Source of the DNA: Bradyrhizobium manausense
Lineage (GTDB): Bacteria > Pseudomonadota > Alphaproteobacteria > Rhizobiales > Xanthobacteraceae
Direction: 5' to 3'
DNA: 64,000 nucleotides
Assembly (NCBI RefSeq): GCF_018129685.1
Contig: NZ_JAFCLG010000002.1
Coordinates: 224,501-288,500, forward strand
Numbering within the stretch: the first letter of the stretch is position 1; each line of letters opens with the position of its first letter. Shown one piece after another: positions 25,924 to 35,356 of the stretch. The notes under the pieces were generated by a model. It saw nothing but the letters and a program-made list of their open reading frames with translations. It made no database searches and was not told the origin of the DNA. Both the position numbers and the translations under genes were made by a program.

Positions 25924-26709
25924 ATGTCGGACACAGCCGACACCGCAAGCAGCCCCGTGCTCGACATCAGTGGTGCACGCGCCACCATCCGTCTCAACCG
26001 GCCAAAGCATCTCAACCGGCTCCAGGCTGAGGATCTCGGCGAGTTGCTAAAACTGTTTGACCAGGTCGAGGCCGATCCTGCCATCCGCGTGCTGGTGCTG
26101 ACAGGCACGGGACGAGCGTTCTCCGCCGGCTACGATCTCAATTCGGTCGCCGAGCGGGCGGTCAGCGCCAACGAGCAGCAGAGCGCAGGCTCGGCATTCG
26201 AAGTCGTCGTCAACCGCCTCGAGGATCTCGGCTTGCCGACGATCTGCCGGCTCAATGGCGGCGTTTATGGCGGGTCGACCGATCTCGCGCTCGCCTGCGA
26301 TTTCCGGATTGGCGTCGATACCGCCGAGATGTTCATGCCAGCGGCACGGCTCGGGCTCCACTATTACAGCAGCGGCATCAAACGCTACGTGACGCGGCTC
26401 GGCGTGGACAACGCCAAGAAGCTGTTCTTGACGGCGCAGAAGATCACCGCGCCGGAGATGCTGCGGATCGGCTATCTCACTGCCATGGTCGCGGTGGAAT
26501 TTCTCGACGAGGAAATCGACAGGCTCGCGGACATCCTCGCCGGCAACGCGCCGATCGCCATGCGCGGCATGAAGCGCGCGATCAACGAATTCGCCCGCGG
26601 TGAACTAGACGAGCGAGCTGCCGATCAGCGCCACCGCGACAGCATGCGCGGCGACGAGATCAAGGAAGGCATCAAGGCTTTTGCGGAGAAAAGGCCGCCG
26701 AGGTTTTGA
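25924..26709 (+). CDS. crotonase-superfamily protein lacking the hydratase glutamates
   Basis: A 261-aa protein; ATG 25924 has GGAGA 7-8 nt upstream (a GTG at 25912 is the alternative). The fold is clear: IRLNRPKHLNRLQAEDL, GRAFSAGYDLNSV, and the oxyanion hole in GGVYGGSTDLALACDFRIG. The two Glu residues of enoyl-CoA hydratases are replaced: Asp in STDLALA and Ala in FMPAARLGLHY. It is thus unlikely to be a standard hydratase; isomerase, hydrolase or decarboxylase activities are alternatives. Confidence 0.85.
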   Translation: MSDTADTASSPVLDISGARATIRLNRPKHLNRLQAEDLGELLKLFDQVEADPAIRVLVLTGTGRAFSAGYDLNSVAERAVSANEQQSAGSAFEVVVNRLEDLGLPTICRLNGGVYGGSTDLALACDFRIGVDTAEMFMPAARLGLHYYSSGIKRYVTRLGVDNAKKLFLTAQKITAPEMLRIGYLTAMVAVEFLDEEIDRLADILAGNAPIAMRGMKRAINEFARGELDERAADQRHRDSMRGDEIKEGIKAFAEKRPPRF

Positions 26710-26750
26710 AGATCGTGTGCAGCGGTTTGCTCATGCGCGACGCGGCCTCC

Positions 26751-27395
26751 CTACCTGCCCGCGACTGCAGCATGCTGCGCAGCCATTTCGTCATCAGCCG
26801 CACTGATGCGCTGGAACCCCGGTCGCGAGGTGATGCGCTCGGAATAGCGGACGAACACGTCCTTCTTGGGCACGATACCGAACATCATCGTCCAGGCGAA
26901 CGCGACACCCCAAAGAATGTCCGCAGCCGTCATCCGTTCGCCGAGCAGATACGGCCCTTTCGACAGCTGCGCTTCGAGCGCGCCCAGCATGGTGTCGTAG
27001 TCGGCATACGGCGACTGCGTGATCGGCGCAGGCTCGCGCTTCATGAACTTGTCGATCAGCGCGGGCTCAAAGGAGGATCCGTAATAGGCAATCCAGCGCA
27101 GATAAGGACCGCGCAGCGGATCATTGAGTGCCGGCGTGAGCCCCGCCTGCGGGAACAGATCGGCAAGATAGATGAAAATTGCGACCTGCTCGGTCACGAG
27201 AGCCTCGCGATGCCTGACGGCCGGCACCTTGCCGAGCGGATTGATGGCGAGATAGGCCGGCTGCCGCTGTTCCCCGGCCTTCATGTTGAGGACGTGAAGA
27301 TCATAGGGCGCCCCGAGCTCATCCAGCAGCAGCCGCGTGCCCATGGCCCGGCTCTGCGGCGAATAATACAGCGTGATGCGGTTGGGATCGGTCAT
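26751..27395 (-). CDS. glutathione S-transferase
   Basis: A 214-aa GST from ATG 27395, which has GGAGA upstream; the longer frame to 27455 would run through the operator. The N-terminal domain ITLYYSPQSRAMGTRLLLDE carries the catalytic-region Ser, LGKVPAVRHREALVTEQVAI contains cis-Pro and the glutathione-binding Glu-Gln, and a helical C-terminal domain follows. It is divergent from a WYL regulator with a perfect 13-bp palindrome in between, so it is the likely target gene. Possible functions are detoxification or isomerisation of electrophiles. Confidence 0.9.
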   Translation of the reverse strand: MTDPNRITLYYSPQSRAMGTRLLLDELGAPYDLHVLNMKAGEQRQPAYLAINPLGKVPAVRHREALVTEQVAIFIYLADLFPQAGLTPALNDPLRGPYLRWIAYYGSSFEPALIDKFMKREPAPITQSPYADYDTMLGALEAQLSKGPYLLGERMTAADILWGVAFAWTMMFGIVPKKDVFVRYSERITSRPGFQRISAADDEMAAQHAAVAGR

Positions 27396-27441
27396 CGTGG
27401 GTCTCCATCTGGCCAGCTGGCGATGGCCCGTCTTGTAACGG

Positions 27442-27472
27442 ACCATACCTGACATCCTGTGTCAGGTATGGT
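27442..27472. promoter_or_regulatory. perfect 13-bp palindromic operator of the WYL regulator
   Basis: ACCATACCTGACA-TCCTG-TGTCAGGTATGGT lies between the divergent GST and regulator genes, ending 10 bp before the regulator start codon. Its centre resembles the site at 20275-20297. YafY-like regulators typically bind CCTGACA/TGTCAGG repeats. Confidence 0.8.
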
Positions 27473-27482
27473 CTAAGAGGCC

Positions 27483-28466
27483 ATGCGCGCGAGCCGGATG
27501 TTATCGATCCTCACCACCCTCCAGGCCAAGGGGCAGGTCACTGCACCCCAGCTTGCCGAAGCCTGCGAGGTCTCGGTGCGCACGATCTATCGCGACATTG
27601 ATGCGCTGGCGGCGTCCGGCGTCCCCGTCTATGCCGATCGTGGCGCGGAGGGCGGTTACCGCCTGCTCGATGGCTATCGCGTGCGGCTGAACGGCTTGTC
27701 GCAGAGCGAAGCGGGGGCGCTGTTCCTGGCCGGATTGCCAGGTCCGGCGGCAGCACTGGGGCTGGACGCCGCGATGATCGCCGCGCAGAACAAGCTGATG
27801 GCGGCGCTTCCAGCAAACCTGCGCGAAGACGCCGGCAGGATGCAGGAGCGGTTTCATCTCGACGCGCCGGGCTGGTTCGGCGAGCCGGAAGAACCAAAGC
27901 ATTTGCGTATGATTGCCGGCGCAGCTCTCCGCGGCACGCTGATCAAGATCCGCTACCGGAGCTGGCGTGCCGAGAAGCAGCGTCGTGTCGCGCCGCTGGG
28001 CCTGGTACTGAAGGGCGGCAGCTGGTATCTCGCCGGTCAGGTCGACGGCAGCGTACGCACCTATCGCATCGCGCGTGTGCTCGACTGCACAGCGCTCGAC
28101 GAAGGCTTCGATCGTCCCGCGGATTTCGATCTCGCCACCTATTGGCAAGACGCGACGCTGCGCCTCGAAGCCGAGATGCACCCCAATGTCGCGATCGTGC
28201 GGCTATCGCCGCTCGGCGTAAAACTGCTCGATGCGCTGAGCCAGCCTTACGTCAGGGCGCGCACGCAGATCGAAGACGTCGCCGATGGGGACGGTTGGCG
28301 CATTGCCAGAGTGCCGACCGGCAAGACCTCGTGGCACGCGGCGTCCGAGCTGCTCAGGTTAGGCGCCGAAGCCGAAGTGCTCGAGCCTGCCGATCTCCGC
28401 GAGAAGATGGCGCAGATGACGCAAGCGATGGCAGCGCGCTATCGCGCGGCGCGTAAAGCGCGATAG
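27483..28466 (+). CDS. YafY-family HTH/WYL transcriptional regulator
   Basis: A 327-aa protein. The N-terminal HTH_11 (RASRMLSILTTLQAKGQVTA, then VSVRTIYRDIDALAASGVPV) is followed by a WYL domain (IKIRYRSWRAEKQRRVAPLG, LKGGSWYLAGQVDG) and a C-terminal WCX extension. This is the full-length form, about 95 residues longer than the paralogue at 20339. It is divergent from the GST gene and probably autoregulated through 27442-27472. Confidence 0.93.
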   Translation: MRASRMLSILTTLQAKGQVTAPQLAEACEVSVRTIYRDIDALAASGVPVYADRGAEGGYRLLDGYRVRLNGLSQSEAGALFLAGLPGPAAALGLDAAMIAAQNKLMAALPANLREDAGRMQERFHLDAPGWFGEPEEPKHLRMIAGAALRGTLIKIRYRSWRAEKQRRVAPLGLVLKGGSWYLAGQVDGSVRTYRIARVLDCTALDEGFDRPADFDLATYWQDATLRLEAEMHPNVAIVRLSPLGVKLLDALSQPYVRARTQIEDVADGDGWRIARVPTGKTSWHAASELLRLGAEAEVLEPADLREKMAQMTQAMAARYRAARKAR

Positions 28467-28600
28467 CGGCGCGTCCCACCGCAACCCGCGAAACAATCCT
28501 GAAACACGATTCTCGGCTCGCCGTGTGAACGCAATCACGCTTTGGCTCGACCGAGAAGCAGGGACAAAACAACGGCTACGCGCCACACTGGAGAATGAGA

Positions 28601-28834
28601 ATGTTTCGTAAGCTTGCACTTGGTCTGATCGCCGCCGGTTCGCTCGGCGTTGCCGCTCTCGCGCCCACCGCCGCATCGGCCCACGGCTTCCACCACTATT
28701 GGGGTCCCGGCTGGGGCTTTGGTGGCATCTACGTCAACACCGGCATCAACAATTGCTACCAGGAACGCCTCATCCAGACCCGCCACGGCATGCGCGTCCG
28801 CGTCGTGAATGTCTGCGCCTACGGCATCTACTGA
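28601..28834 (+). CDS. small secreted His/Tyr/Gly-rich protein (77 aa)
   Basis: ATG 28601 has GGAGA 6 nt upstream; ATG 28595 is also possible. A Sec signal peptide (LALGLIAAGSLGVAALAPTA) with cleavage near ASAHG is followed by HGFHHYWGPGWGFGGIYVN and two Cys (NNCYQERL, NVCAYGIY), which could form one disulfide. Small exported proteins of this look are frequent in bradyrhizobia. The function is unknown. Confidence 0.72.
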   Translation: MFRKLALGLIAAGSLGVAALAPTAASAHGFHHYWGPGWGFGGIYVNTGINNCYQERLIQTRHGMRVRVVNVCAYGIY

Positions 28835-29109
28835 GAGCTCGCCTGAACCGACGAGCCCCGGCCGCTCCGCGACCGGGGCCTGTCGTTTCGAATTGAGCAG
28901 TCGCGTCGCGCGAAGGCTGCAAGCCGCCCCCGTGCGACAACCAACAGTCTCGCTACCAGCGCGCTGGTCGCACCGATTGTGCTGTTCCTTCTCATGGTCC
29001 GCGCTTGCGGCCATTGACCCCCGCGAACAGGGGCGTTTACCACCGCGTCCCAATTCAAGCGTTTCGCACGTTCGATCTCAATAATATCCTCCAACACAGC
29101 GGCCACATC

Positions 29110-30402
29110 TCACGCGAGCAGCGTCGGCAGATTTGCTGCAAGCGCCGGTCTCATTTGCGACCGCTGGTCCATCCAGGTTGTTCGCGCAGACACACACTCA
29201 TTGCGTTGCGACACCCAGCTCTCGGCGCGCGCAAGTCTCAACGACGGACTGAAGAAATATCCCTGACCAGTGTCGCATCCGGCACGGCGGATTGCCGCAA
29301 GTGTATCGGCTGTCTCGACACCTTCAGCGACGACCTTCATGTTGAAGGCACGTCCCAATCCGACCGAAGCCTCGATGATCTTCATCATGTCTTCGTCCGC
29401 TTCGCAGCCGTGGACGAATGAGCGGTCGATCTTCAGCTCGCTGAATGGCAGCTTGGCCAAGGCAGCAAGCGAGGAGTAACCGGTTCCGAAATCGTCGAGG
29501 GCGGCGCCGATGTTCTTGAGACGCAGTCGCACCAGGATATCAGTGGCCAGGTCCACATCCGCCATGGCGGCGGTTTCGGTAATCTCGACGATGAGCGCAT
29601 GCGCCGGCACCTGCTCCCGGCGAAGAACCTCCTCGATCCGTTCAGGCACCGTCAGGTCGGTTAATAGTAGTCCGGAGACGTTCACCGCGATCGTGAAACC
29701 GGGATAGCGATCAATCAGCGTACGTCCCTGCGAGATCGCAGATGCCAGGACGACCTCGGTCAATTCAGGCATCAGTCCGCTTTGCTCGGCGACAGGAATG
29801 AACGCGGTCGGAGAGATGATACCGAATTCACGCGTACGCCAGCGCGCGAGCGCCTCCGCTCCAACCGCCCTACCGCTTCCCAGTTCGACCTTCGGCTGGA
29901 ATTCGGCGGCGAACTCGCCCTGCCGGATGCCAGCGGCAATCCGCTCCGGCGAGACATCGATCGCTGCGGAAGGAACGTCCGCCGCTACGCGCTGCCGCCG
30001 CGGCAACACCAAAATGTCCTTCAATTCATCCAGGTTCAGCGGCTTGCCGAGCGCGCCGACAACAGAAAGCCCTAACCCCTCCGCGACGCGCCTTGTGGAT
30101 TTCAGAACGCGGCCATCACAGCCGCTAATGATAACAATCGACATGTCATGAAGCCCGCGTTCGGCAACGAACCGAAGCAGCTCGATGCCGTCGCGCCCGC
30201 CGAGCGAGAGGTCAACGGTCATCACGTCGAATACCTCTCGCGAGAGCATCGATTCGGCGAGCTCCAGCGACTGCACGACCAGGCAATCGTAACCATTCCT
30301 GGCAGCGATCTTGCCGATGACAGTCCGCTGCACCAGATCGTCGTCCACGACCAGCAACCGTCCGAGCGATTCGTCCGTCTGGCGGGAAAATCCACGCATC
30401 AC
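29110..30402 (-). CDS. response regulator with EAL c-di-GMP phosphodiesterase domain
   Basis: A 430-aa protein. The REC domain (residues about 15-130) has the acidic pocket LVVDDD and phospho-acceptor Asp64 in MTVDLSLGG, with the Lys of GKPLNLDE. The EAL domain (about 150-400) has VGAEALARWR, AVNVSG, VEITETAAM, LDDFGTGYSSLAAL, LKIDRSFVHG and VVAEGVET, so the metal and catalytic residues look complete. It should hydrolyse c-di-GMP when phosphorylated. It is the last gene of a three-gene phosphorelay; its start overlaps the Hpt stop by 4 bp. Confidence 0.93.
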   Translation of the reverse strand: MMRGFSRQTDESLGRLLVVDDDLVQRTVIGKIAARNGYDCLVVQSLELAESMLSREVFDVMTVDLSLGGRDGIELLRFVAERGLHDMSIVIISGCDGRVLKSTRRVAEGLGLSVVGALGKPLNLDELKDILVLPRRQRVAADVPSAAIDVSPERIAAGIRQGEFAAEFQPKVELGSGRAVGAEALARWRTREFGIISPTAFIPVAEQSGLMPELTEVVLASAISQGRTLIDRYPGFTIAVNVSGLLLTDLTVPERIEEVLRREQVPAHALIVEITETAAMADVDLATDILVRLRLKNIGAALDDFGTGYSSLAALAKLPFSELKIDRSFVHGCEADEDMMKIIEASVGLGRAFNMKVVAEGVETADTLAAIRRAGCDTGQGYFFSPSLRLARAESWVSQRNECVSARTTWMDQRSQMRPALAANLPTLLA

Positions 30403-30761
30403 GCAATCTCCATGTTCCTGGCCAGCAGGACTGATCTGGCAAACTCGGCGGTTTCATCAAATACCATCCTGAGCGTCACGCTCGCACTCCCGAGCTGCTC
30501 TGGTGTCATGCGTAACGCGTTCTGCTCGATACTAAACGCCAACTCCGACAATTCACGGAAGCCAAATGTCCCGGCGGAACTCTTAATGGAATGAGCCTCC
30601 TGCCGGACCAGCGCGGGATTCGGGGGCAAAGCACCGAGCGTGCAAATTTTGCCTTCCGTATCTTCCAGGAACGCCTTCAGCACCTCTGCTGCATCCTCCG
30701 CTCCGAGCTCGGAGACCAGCAGGCGGAGCGTGTCCTTCTCAAATGCCAAGTCTGCGGTCAT
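30399..30761 (-). CDS. Hpt histidine phosphotransfer protein
   Basis: A 120-aa all-helical protein with the Hpt signature [16 protein letters not shown]; His57 is the phospho-acceptor. It is a stand-alone Hpt between a hybrid kinase and a REC-EAL protein, overlapping both neighbours by 4 bp. It would carry phosphate from the kinase receiver domain to the REC-EAL output, completing a His-Asp-His-Asp relay. Confidence 0.93.
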   Translation of the reverse strand: MTADLAFEKDTLRLLVSELGAEDAAEVLKAFLEDTEGKICTLGALPPNPALVRQEAHSIKSSAGTFGFRELSELAFSIEQNALRMTPEQLGSASVTLRMVFDETAEFARSVLLARNMEIA

Positions 30762-32917
30762 GCGATGAGCTTCCTTTCGTCCGTAACGGGTCTTCGCCGC
30801 AGAGCCGCGGCGAGCTGATCACGTGTCACCGGCTTGGTGACGAAATCGTTCATGCCAGCGGCGAGACAGGCGAGTTCGTCCTGCCTCGTCGCATTGGCGG
30901 TGAGCGCAATGATGTGAATGTCTCGCGCCGGCGAGGATAGCCGTCGGATCGCGCGAGCTGCAGCGAGTCCGTCCATTTCCGGCATCATCATGTCCATGAA
31001 GACCAAGTCGTACCCCCCGCCTTCGACCGCTGCCACCGCTTTTGAGCCGGTATCGACGATATCTGGCTTCGAACCCAGCTTCTCGAGGAGCTTGCTGATC
31101 ACGAACTGGTTCGTGATGTTATCCTCGGCGACGAGTACGCGCATCGATGCGACCCGCGGACCGAGCACAGCGACGGCCGATTCACAGCCGCTGGTCCGAC
31201 CAACATCCGCTCTGCTCCGCACGGCTACCTCGACGGTGAATGAAAACGTGCTGCCGATCCCAACGGCGCTTTCGACCGAGATTTCCCCGCCCATGCAGGT
31301 CACGAGCCGCTTGCAAATTGCCAGCCCCAATCCAGTTCCGCCGAAGCGCCTTGAAATCGAGCTGTCGAGCTGCGAAAACTCCCTGAACAACATGCCGATG
31401 CAATCGGAGGGTATTCCGACGCCGGTGTCGCGGACAGCGAACTCCAATTTCAGCCGTCCTGATCCGGCTGGAAGCGCTCGCACCATCACCTCCACACTTC
31501 CTGTTTCAGTGAACTTGATGGCGTTTCCAATCAGATTGAACAGGACCTGACGAATGCGCGCCGGGTCACCCGTAATCATCGGCGGCACCAATTCACCGAT
31601 CGTACAGGTCAAGCGCAGGCCCTTTTCCTTGGCGCGCAGCGCAAGCAGATCCACCACGGTGGATACAGACTTGCGGATGTCGAACTCGATGTGCTCCAGC
31701 TCGAGCTGATCCGCATCGAGCTTGGAGAAGTCAAGCACGTCGTTGAGAATCTGCAGCAGATAGTCCGCCGAGTCACGCAGTGTCGACGCGATCTGCTTCT
31801 GGTCGCGATCCAGATCTGTCGAGAGCAGGATATCCGCCATCCCGATGACGCCATTCATCGGCGTCCGGATCTCGTGGCTCATCATGGCGAGGAATTCAGA
31901 CCGGGTGCGCGAACCGGCCTCGGCAGCATCGCGCGATTTCGCAAGACCGGTTTGGTAGCGCATGATCAGGATTGTCACGAGACATATCACCATGCTCAGC
32001 AAGACACCCGCGATGATGTCCTTGTCGCGATCGCGGCGATAATTCGCGTAGATCTCAGCCGTCGCCTGGCCGATCACGACCGCGAGCGGATATCCATCGA
32101 CCTTGCGAAATGATAGCAGACGCTCGACGCCGTCCGCCTTGCTGGTTGCGACGTACGAGCCGCTCGAACGCTGGGCGAGAAATCCCAGCAACGGCCCTCC
32201 GCTGATCGACAACCCGATGGCGGATGGCCCACCAGCGCCGCGGGCACGCACGATGCCATCGAGCCCAACCAAGGATGCGGAGCCATCTCGTCCTATGTCG
32301 ATCGAGTTGTAGAAGCGAGACAAATAGTCGGGGTCGAGCGAGACAACGACGACGCCATCGAAGCTGCCGTCTCTGGCGGTGATCCGGCGCGTCAGCTGGA
32401 TCGACCACTTGTTCGAAACGCGCCCAAAGATCGGCTTGCTGATGAACAGGAAATCTTCCTGGCTGTCGGCGTGAACACGGAAATGCTCCCGATCATGCAG
32501 GTCGAGGCCCTTGATGGCGGGATCGATGTTGCTCGTGCGCATGATCCCGTTCTTGTCGATCAACACGACCTGAAAGGAAAAATCCGTCAGAAACTGGCTG
32601 TTCTTTGTCCAGAGCGAGAAATCGAAATTTGCGGGATCGCGTACGTAAGAGTCCCTCACGTAGAGCAGCGTCTGGTCGGCCGCGCGGATCGAGCGGATGA
32701 TTTGCTCCTCGAAAGCGCGAGCCAGATTCGACCCATTTTGCAGGGCCGCCCGCTCCGTGCGCGACCGGTCTGCATCCGCGTTGTAGAGAATGCCCATCCA
32801 GACCAGCGCGATCGCCGCGCCGCCGAAGAGTGCGCTGCCATAGCGGCCGACCTGACGCGCGAATTGCTCGAGCATCTTGAGGCGCAACCGTTGTACCGCT
32901 GTGTCGGGGCTGGGCAT
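30758..32917 (-). CDS. hybrid sensor histidine kinase with periplasmic PDC/Cache domain
   Basis: A 719-aa protein. The first transmembrane helix lies at about residues 25-45, and a PDC/Cache-type sensor at about 50-300 ([40 protein letters not shown]). The second transmembrane helix is at about 305-325. HisKA follows with the phospho-His in [15 protein letters not shown], then HATPase with [15 protein letters not shown] and [13 protein letters not shown], then a C-terminal REC with [10 protein letters not shown] and phospho-Asp in [13 protein letters not shown]. It is the first gene of the relay operon with Hpt and REC-EAL. The ligand is unknown; Cache domains bind small acids or amino acids. 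Confidence 0.94.
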   Translation of the reverse strand: MPSPDTAVQRLRLKMLEQFARQVGRYGSALFGGAAIALVWMGILYNADADRSRTERAALQNGSNLARAFEEQIIRSIRAADQTLLYVRDSYVRDPANFDFSLWTKNSQFLTDFSFQVVLIDKNGIMRTSNIDPAIKGLDLHDREHFRVHADSQEDFLFISKPIFGRVSNKWSIQLTRRITARDGSFDGVVVVSLDPDYLSRFYNSIDIGRDGSASLVGLDGIVRARGAGGPSAIGLSISGGPLLGFLAQRSSGSYVATSKADGVERLLSFRKVDGYPLAVVIGQATAEIYANYRRDRDKDIIAGVLLSMVICLVTILIMRYQTGLAKSRDAAEAGSRTRSEFLAMMSHEIRTPMNGVIGMADILLSTDLDRDQKQIASTLRDSADYLLQILNDVLDFSKLDADQLELEHIEFDIRKSVSTVVDLLALRAKEKGLRLTCTIGELVPPMITGDPARIRQVLFNLIGNAIKFTETGSVEVMVRALPAGSGRLKLEFAVRDTGVGIPSDCIGMLFREFSQLDSSISRRFGGTGLGLAICKRLVTCMGGEISVESAVGIGSTFSFTVEVAVRSRADVGRTSGCESAVAVLGPRVASMRVLVAEDNITNQFVISKLLEKLGSKPDIVDTGSKAVAAVEGGGYDLVFMDMMMPEMDGLAAARAIRRLSSPARDIHIIALTANATRQDELACLAAGMNDFVTKPVTRDQLAAALRRRPVTDERKLIA

Positions 32918-33238
32918 GCCGTCTCCTTGCTGGAGACGTTAGGAAGGATGCCTAGACTTGTCGTGAAAAGCTTCTGCAAAAAGAGCGAGATTTTTTAAGA
33001 GCTCGCTAACCAGCGGCCATGCGTGCCGGGGTCAACCTCCAACTCATTGACGTTGCTGAGTTTATTTTCCCCGATTTTGCGGCCCTGGCTTGTCAGGGTA
33101 TCCGAATGCGCGCCGCGACAGCATTTCGCGCTTAGCGTAATGTAAAGCTGCCTATCGAAAATGTGCAGCCCACGCGCGCAATGACCCGCGCCGATACGGG
33201 GACCGCAGACGGACCATTGCAAAGGGGGGCATGGCCCG
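32918..33238. other. 321-bp intergenic region
   Basis: No gene is supported. It holds the promoter and leader of the phosphorelay operon, including a 7-bp repeat, CGTCTCC-TTGCT-GGAGACG (32920-32938), next to the start codon, and an AT-rich stretch (GATTTTTTAAGAGC, 32989-33002). The rest is plain downstream sequence of the desaturase gene's 3' side. Confidence 0.5.
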
Positions 33239-34186
33239 TTAACGCGCCTCCAGATCCCGGCGAAACCAGGCCCAGGTCTCGCGCGTCGTTCTGATGTAGC
33301 CACGACCGCGATAGACGATCTCGCCGTCGACGATCTCGTTCAGCTTCGGCAATGCGTGGAACGGGATCGAAGGATAGGCGTGATGCTCGACGTGGTAGGG
33401 CATGTTCCACGCAATCCATTTGACGATCGCGCCGGTATAGGTGGTGCGGGTGTTCTGGAAAGCGCTGCGCGTGCGATCGCAGCCGGTGTGCTCGGCATAG
33501 AGATAGGGCCGCAGGAAGAACTGCCCGATCATCAGCGGCACGATCCAGACCCACAGCAAAAGAGCCGAGGAAAACCACAGCGAAAGCGCGAACATCGGCG
33601 CGTAGAGCGCAACATAGGCCCGCGCTTCTGCGACGATCACGGAGCGCTTGTTCTCGGGGATCCAGGGCACCACGACCTTGCCGGTGACGGCGTGGCCTAG
33701 CATCAGCCGCAGACGGCCGGCGACCTGGAGCAGGCCGCTATAGGCGATGGCGAGCTGCGTGTCGGATTTGGGCTTCACGCCGACGATCAGCTCCGGGTCT
33801 TTCGCCGGATCCTGGGTATAGCGGTGGTGGTCCCAGTGAAACAGGCAGTAATATTCGTAAGGCAATCCGATGATGAAGGCCGAGAGATAGCCGACGGCGA
33901 GATTGAGGCCACGGCTCCTGAACGCCGTCTTGTGCGCGGTCTCATGCACCGCCATGAAGAGGAAGGCGACGAGATAGCCCTGCATCACCATCAGCGGCAC
34001 CGCCCAAAGCACACCGTAGCGTGAGGATACCATCCAGATCAGCGCGCCCATCAGCAGGATCAGGCCGTAGTGACCGAGGCTCTGCGCCGCGCCCCTGAGA
34101 TTGGAGCGCGCGGACAATTCGCGCAGCAAGGCCGGGCTCAGCGGCTTGAGGCGATGGCCATGCTCGGAAACGGTCGCGTCAGTCAT
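33239..34186 (-). CDS. membrane fatty acid desaturase
   Basis: A 315-aa protein with four to six membrane segments and the three His boxes of the di-iron desaturase family: HETAHKTAF, FHWDHHRYTQDP and the C-terminal HVEHHAYPSIPFHALP. It introduces a double bond or hydroxyl into lipid acyl chains at the membrane. It lies 15 bp downstream of the MetX-like hydrolase gene and is probably co-transcribed with it. Confidence 0.9.
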   Translation of the reverse strand: MTDATVSEHGHRLKPLSPALLRELSARSNLRGAAQSLGHYGLILLMGALIWMVSSRYGVLWAVPLMVMQGYLVAFLFMAVHETAHKTAFRSRGLNLAVGYLSAFIIGLPYEYYCLFHWDHHRYTQDPAKDPELIVGVKPKSDTQLAIAYSGLLQVAGRLRLMLGHAVTGKVVVPWIPENKRSVIVAEARAYVALYAPMFALSLWFSSALLLWVWIVPLMIGQFFLRPYLYAEHTGCDRTRSAFQNTRTTYTGAIVKWIAWNMPYHVEHHAYPSIPFHALPKLNEIVDGEIVYRGRGYIRTTRETWAWFRRDLEAR

Positions 34187-34201
34187 GACTGGGAACCTGC
34201 A

Positions 34202-35221
34202 CTATTTGCCGAGAAGCGCCGCGACCTCGGCCTTGAGGAAGGCGTGGTCGGGCGGATTGTTGACGGGGTTGCCGGCGCGATGGCCGTGCAGCGACGGGAT
34301 CGGATGCAGCGCCGCCGATTTCGCGTTGGTCAGCTTGCCGAGCTCGTCCTCGTTGTCGCGGACGTCGAAATAGCGATCGGTCGCGCCCGGCATCAGCAGG
34401 ATATGCGCCTTGATCGCCGCCAGCGCGCGATCGAGATCGTCGCCGAACGCTTTGCAGCGGCTAATATCGCCGCGCTGCCAGATGCCGACCTGCGCCAGCA
34501 GATCATTGGCGTCGCGCCGGGCGAAAGCCCCGTCCCAGGCGCGGGCGAGATAGTCCTCCAGCGAGGTAAAGCCGGCTTCGCGCCAGAGCTCGTCACGATA
34601 GAAACCGTGCGACATCGCCCAGCCGGCATAGACGCGTCCCATGGCGCGATAGCCGGCGGTCGGTCTTTCAACGAAGCGGCCGTCGCGGAAGGCGGGGTCG
34701 CCTGACAGTGCGGCCTTTACACTTTCGAGGAACACGTAATTGTATGGCGCGCAACGCGCGCTGCCGCAAACGACCGCCACACGCTCGACCATATCAGGGT
34801 GCAGTGCCGCCCAGTGATAGGCCTGCATGCCGCCCATCGACCAGCCGTAGACCAACGCGAGCTTTGTGATGCCGAAGCGCTCGACGAGCAGCCGGTGCTG
34901 GATGGCGATCGCGTCGTGATAGCTAAGCTCCGGGAATGGCGCATCGCCAGAGTTCGATGGCGAGGAGGACAGGCCATTGCCGAACAGGTTCGGGATGATG
35001 ATGAAATAACGCGTGGGATCGAGCACGCCTTCGGGCCCGATCAGCCATTCAGTGTCGAAATGCTGTGCGCTGAACGAGGTCGGATAGAGGATGACGTTGT
35101 CCTTCGCCGGACTCAGCGTGCCGTAAGTCTGGTAGGCCAGCTTCATCGCAGGGAACGCTGCGCCGGATTGAAGCGTGACCTCGCCAGCCTCGAAGACCTC
35201 ATAGTCGCGCTGCCCGGTCAT
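34202..35221 (-). CDS. MetX-like alpha/beta-fold hydrolase or acyltransferase
   Basis: A 339-aa protein similar to homoserine O-acetyltransferases. It has LAYQTYGTLSPAKDNVILYP near the N-terminus, the nucleophile elbow VYGWSMGGMQAYHWA, a late Asp in PGATDRYFDVRD and His in PSLHGHRAGNP. True MetX proteins share this plan, but substrate-defining residues cannot be judged here, and many family members are hydrolases of unknown role. The start is the ATG 35221. It is followed by the desaturase gene. Confidence 0.8.
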   Translation of the reverse strand: MTGQRDYEVFEAGEVTLQSGAAFPAMKLAYQTYGTLSPAKDNVILYPTSFSAQHFDTEWLIGPEGVLDPTRYFIIIPNLFGNGLSSSPSNSGDAPFPELSYHDAIAIQHRLLVERFGITKLALVYGWSMGGMQAYHWAALHPDMVERVAVVCGSARCAPYNYVFLESVKAALSGDPAFRDGRFVERPTAGYRAMGRVYAGWAMSHGFYRDELWREAGFTSLEDYLARAWDGAFARRDANDLLAQVGIWQRGDISRCKAFGDDLDRALAAIKAHILLMPGATDRYFDVRDNEDELGKLTNAKSAALHPIPSLHGHRAGNPVNNPPDHAFLKAEVAALLGK

Positions 35222-35356
35222 GCGTCCAACTCCCGCTTAGGCGGCCGCAGAAAACGCCCGCGGCGACAACGATGCATCGATCGTGCCGCGATCAATAACT
35301 GGACTACTAGTACACTTATTAGGAAGAAACAACGGCGATTTTGGCGGTCGCGCGGC

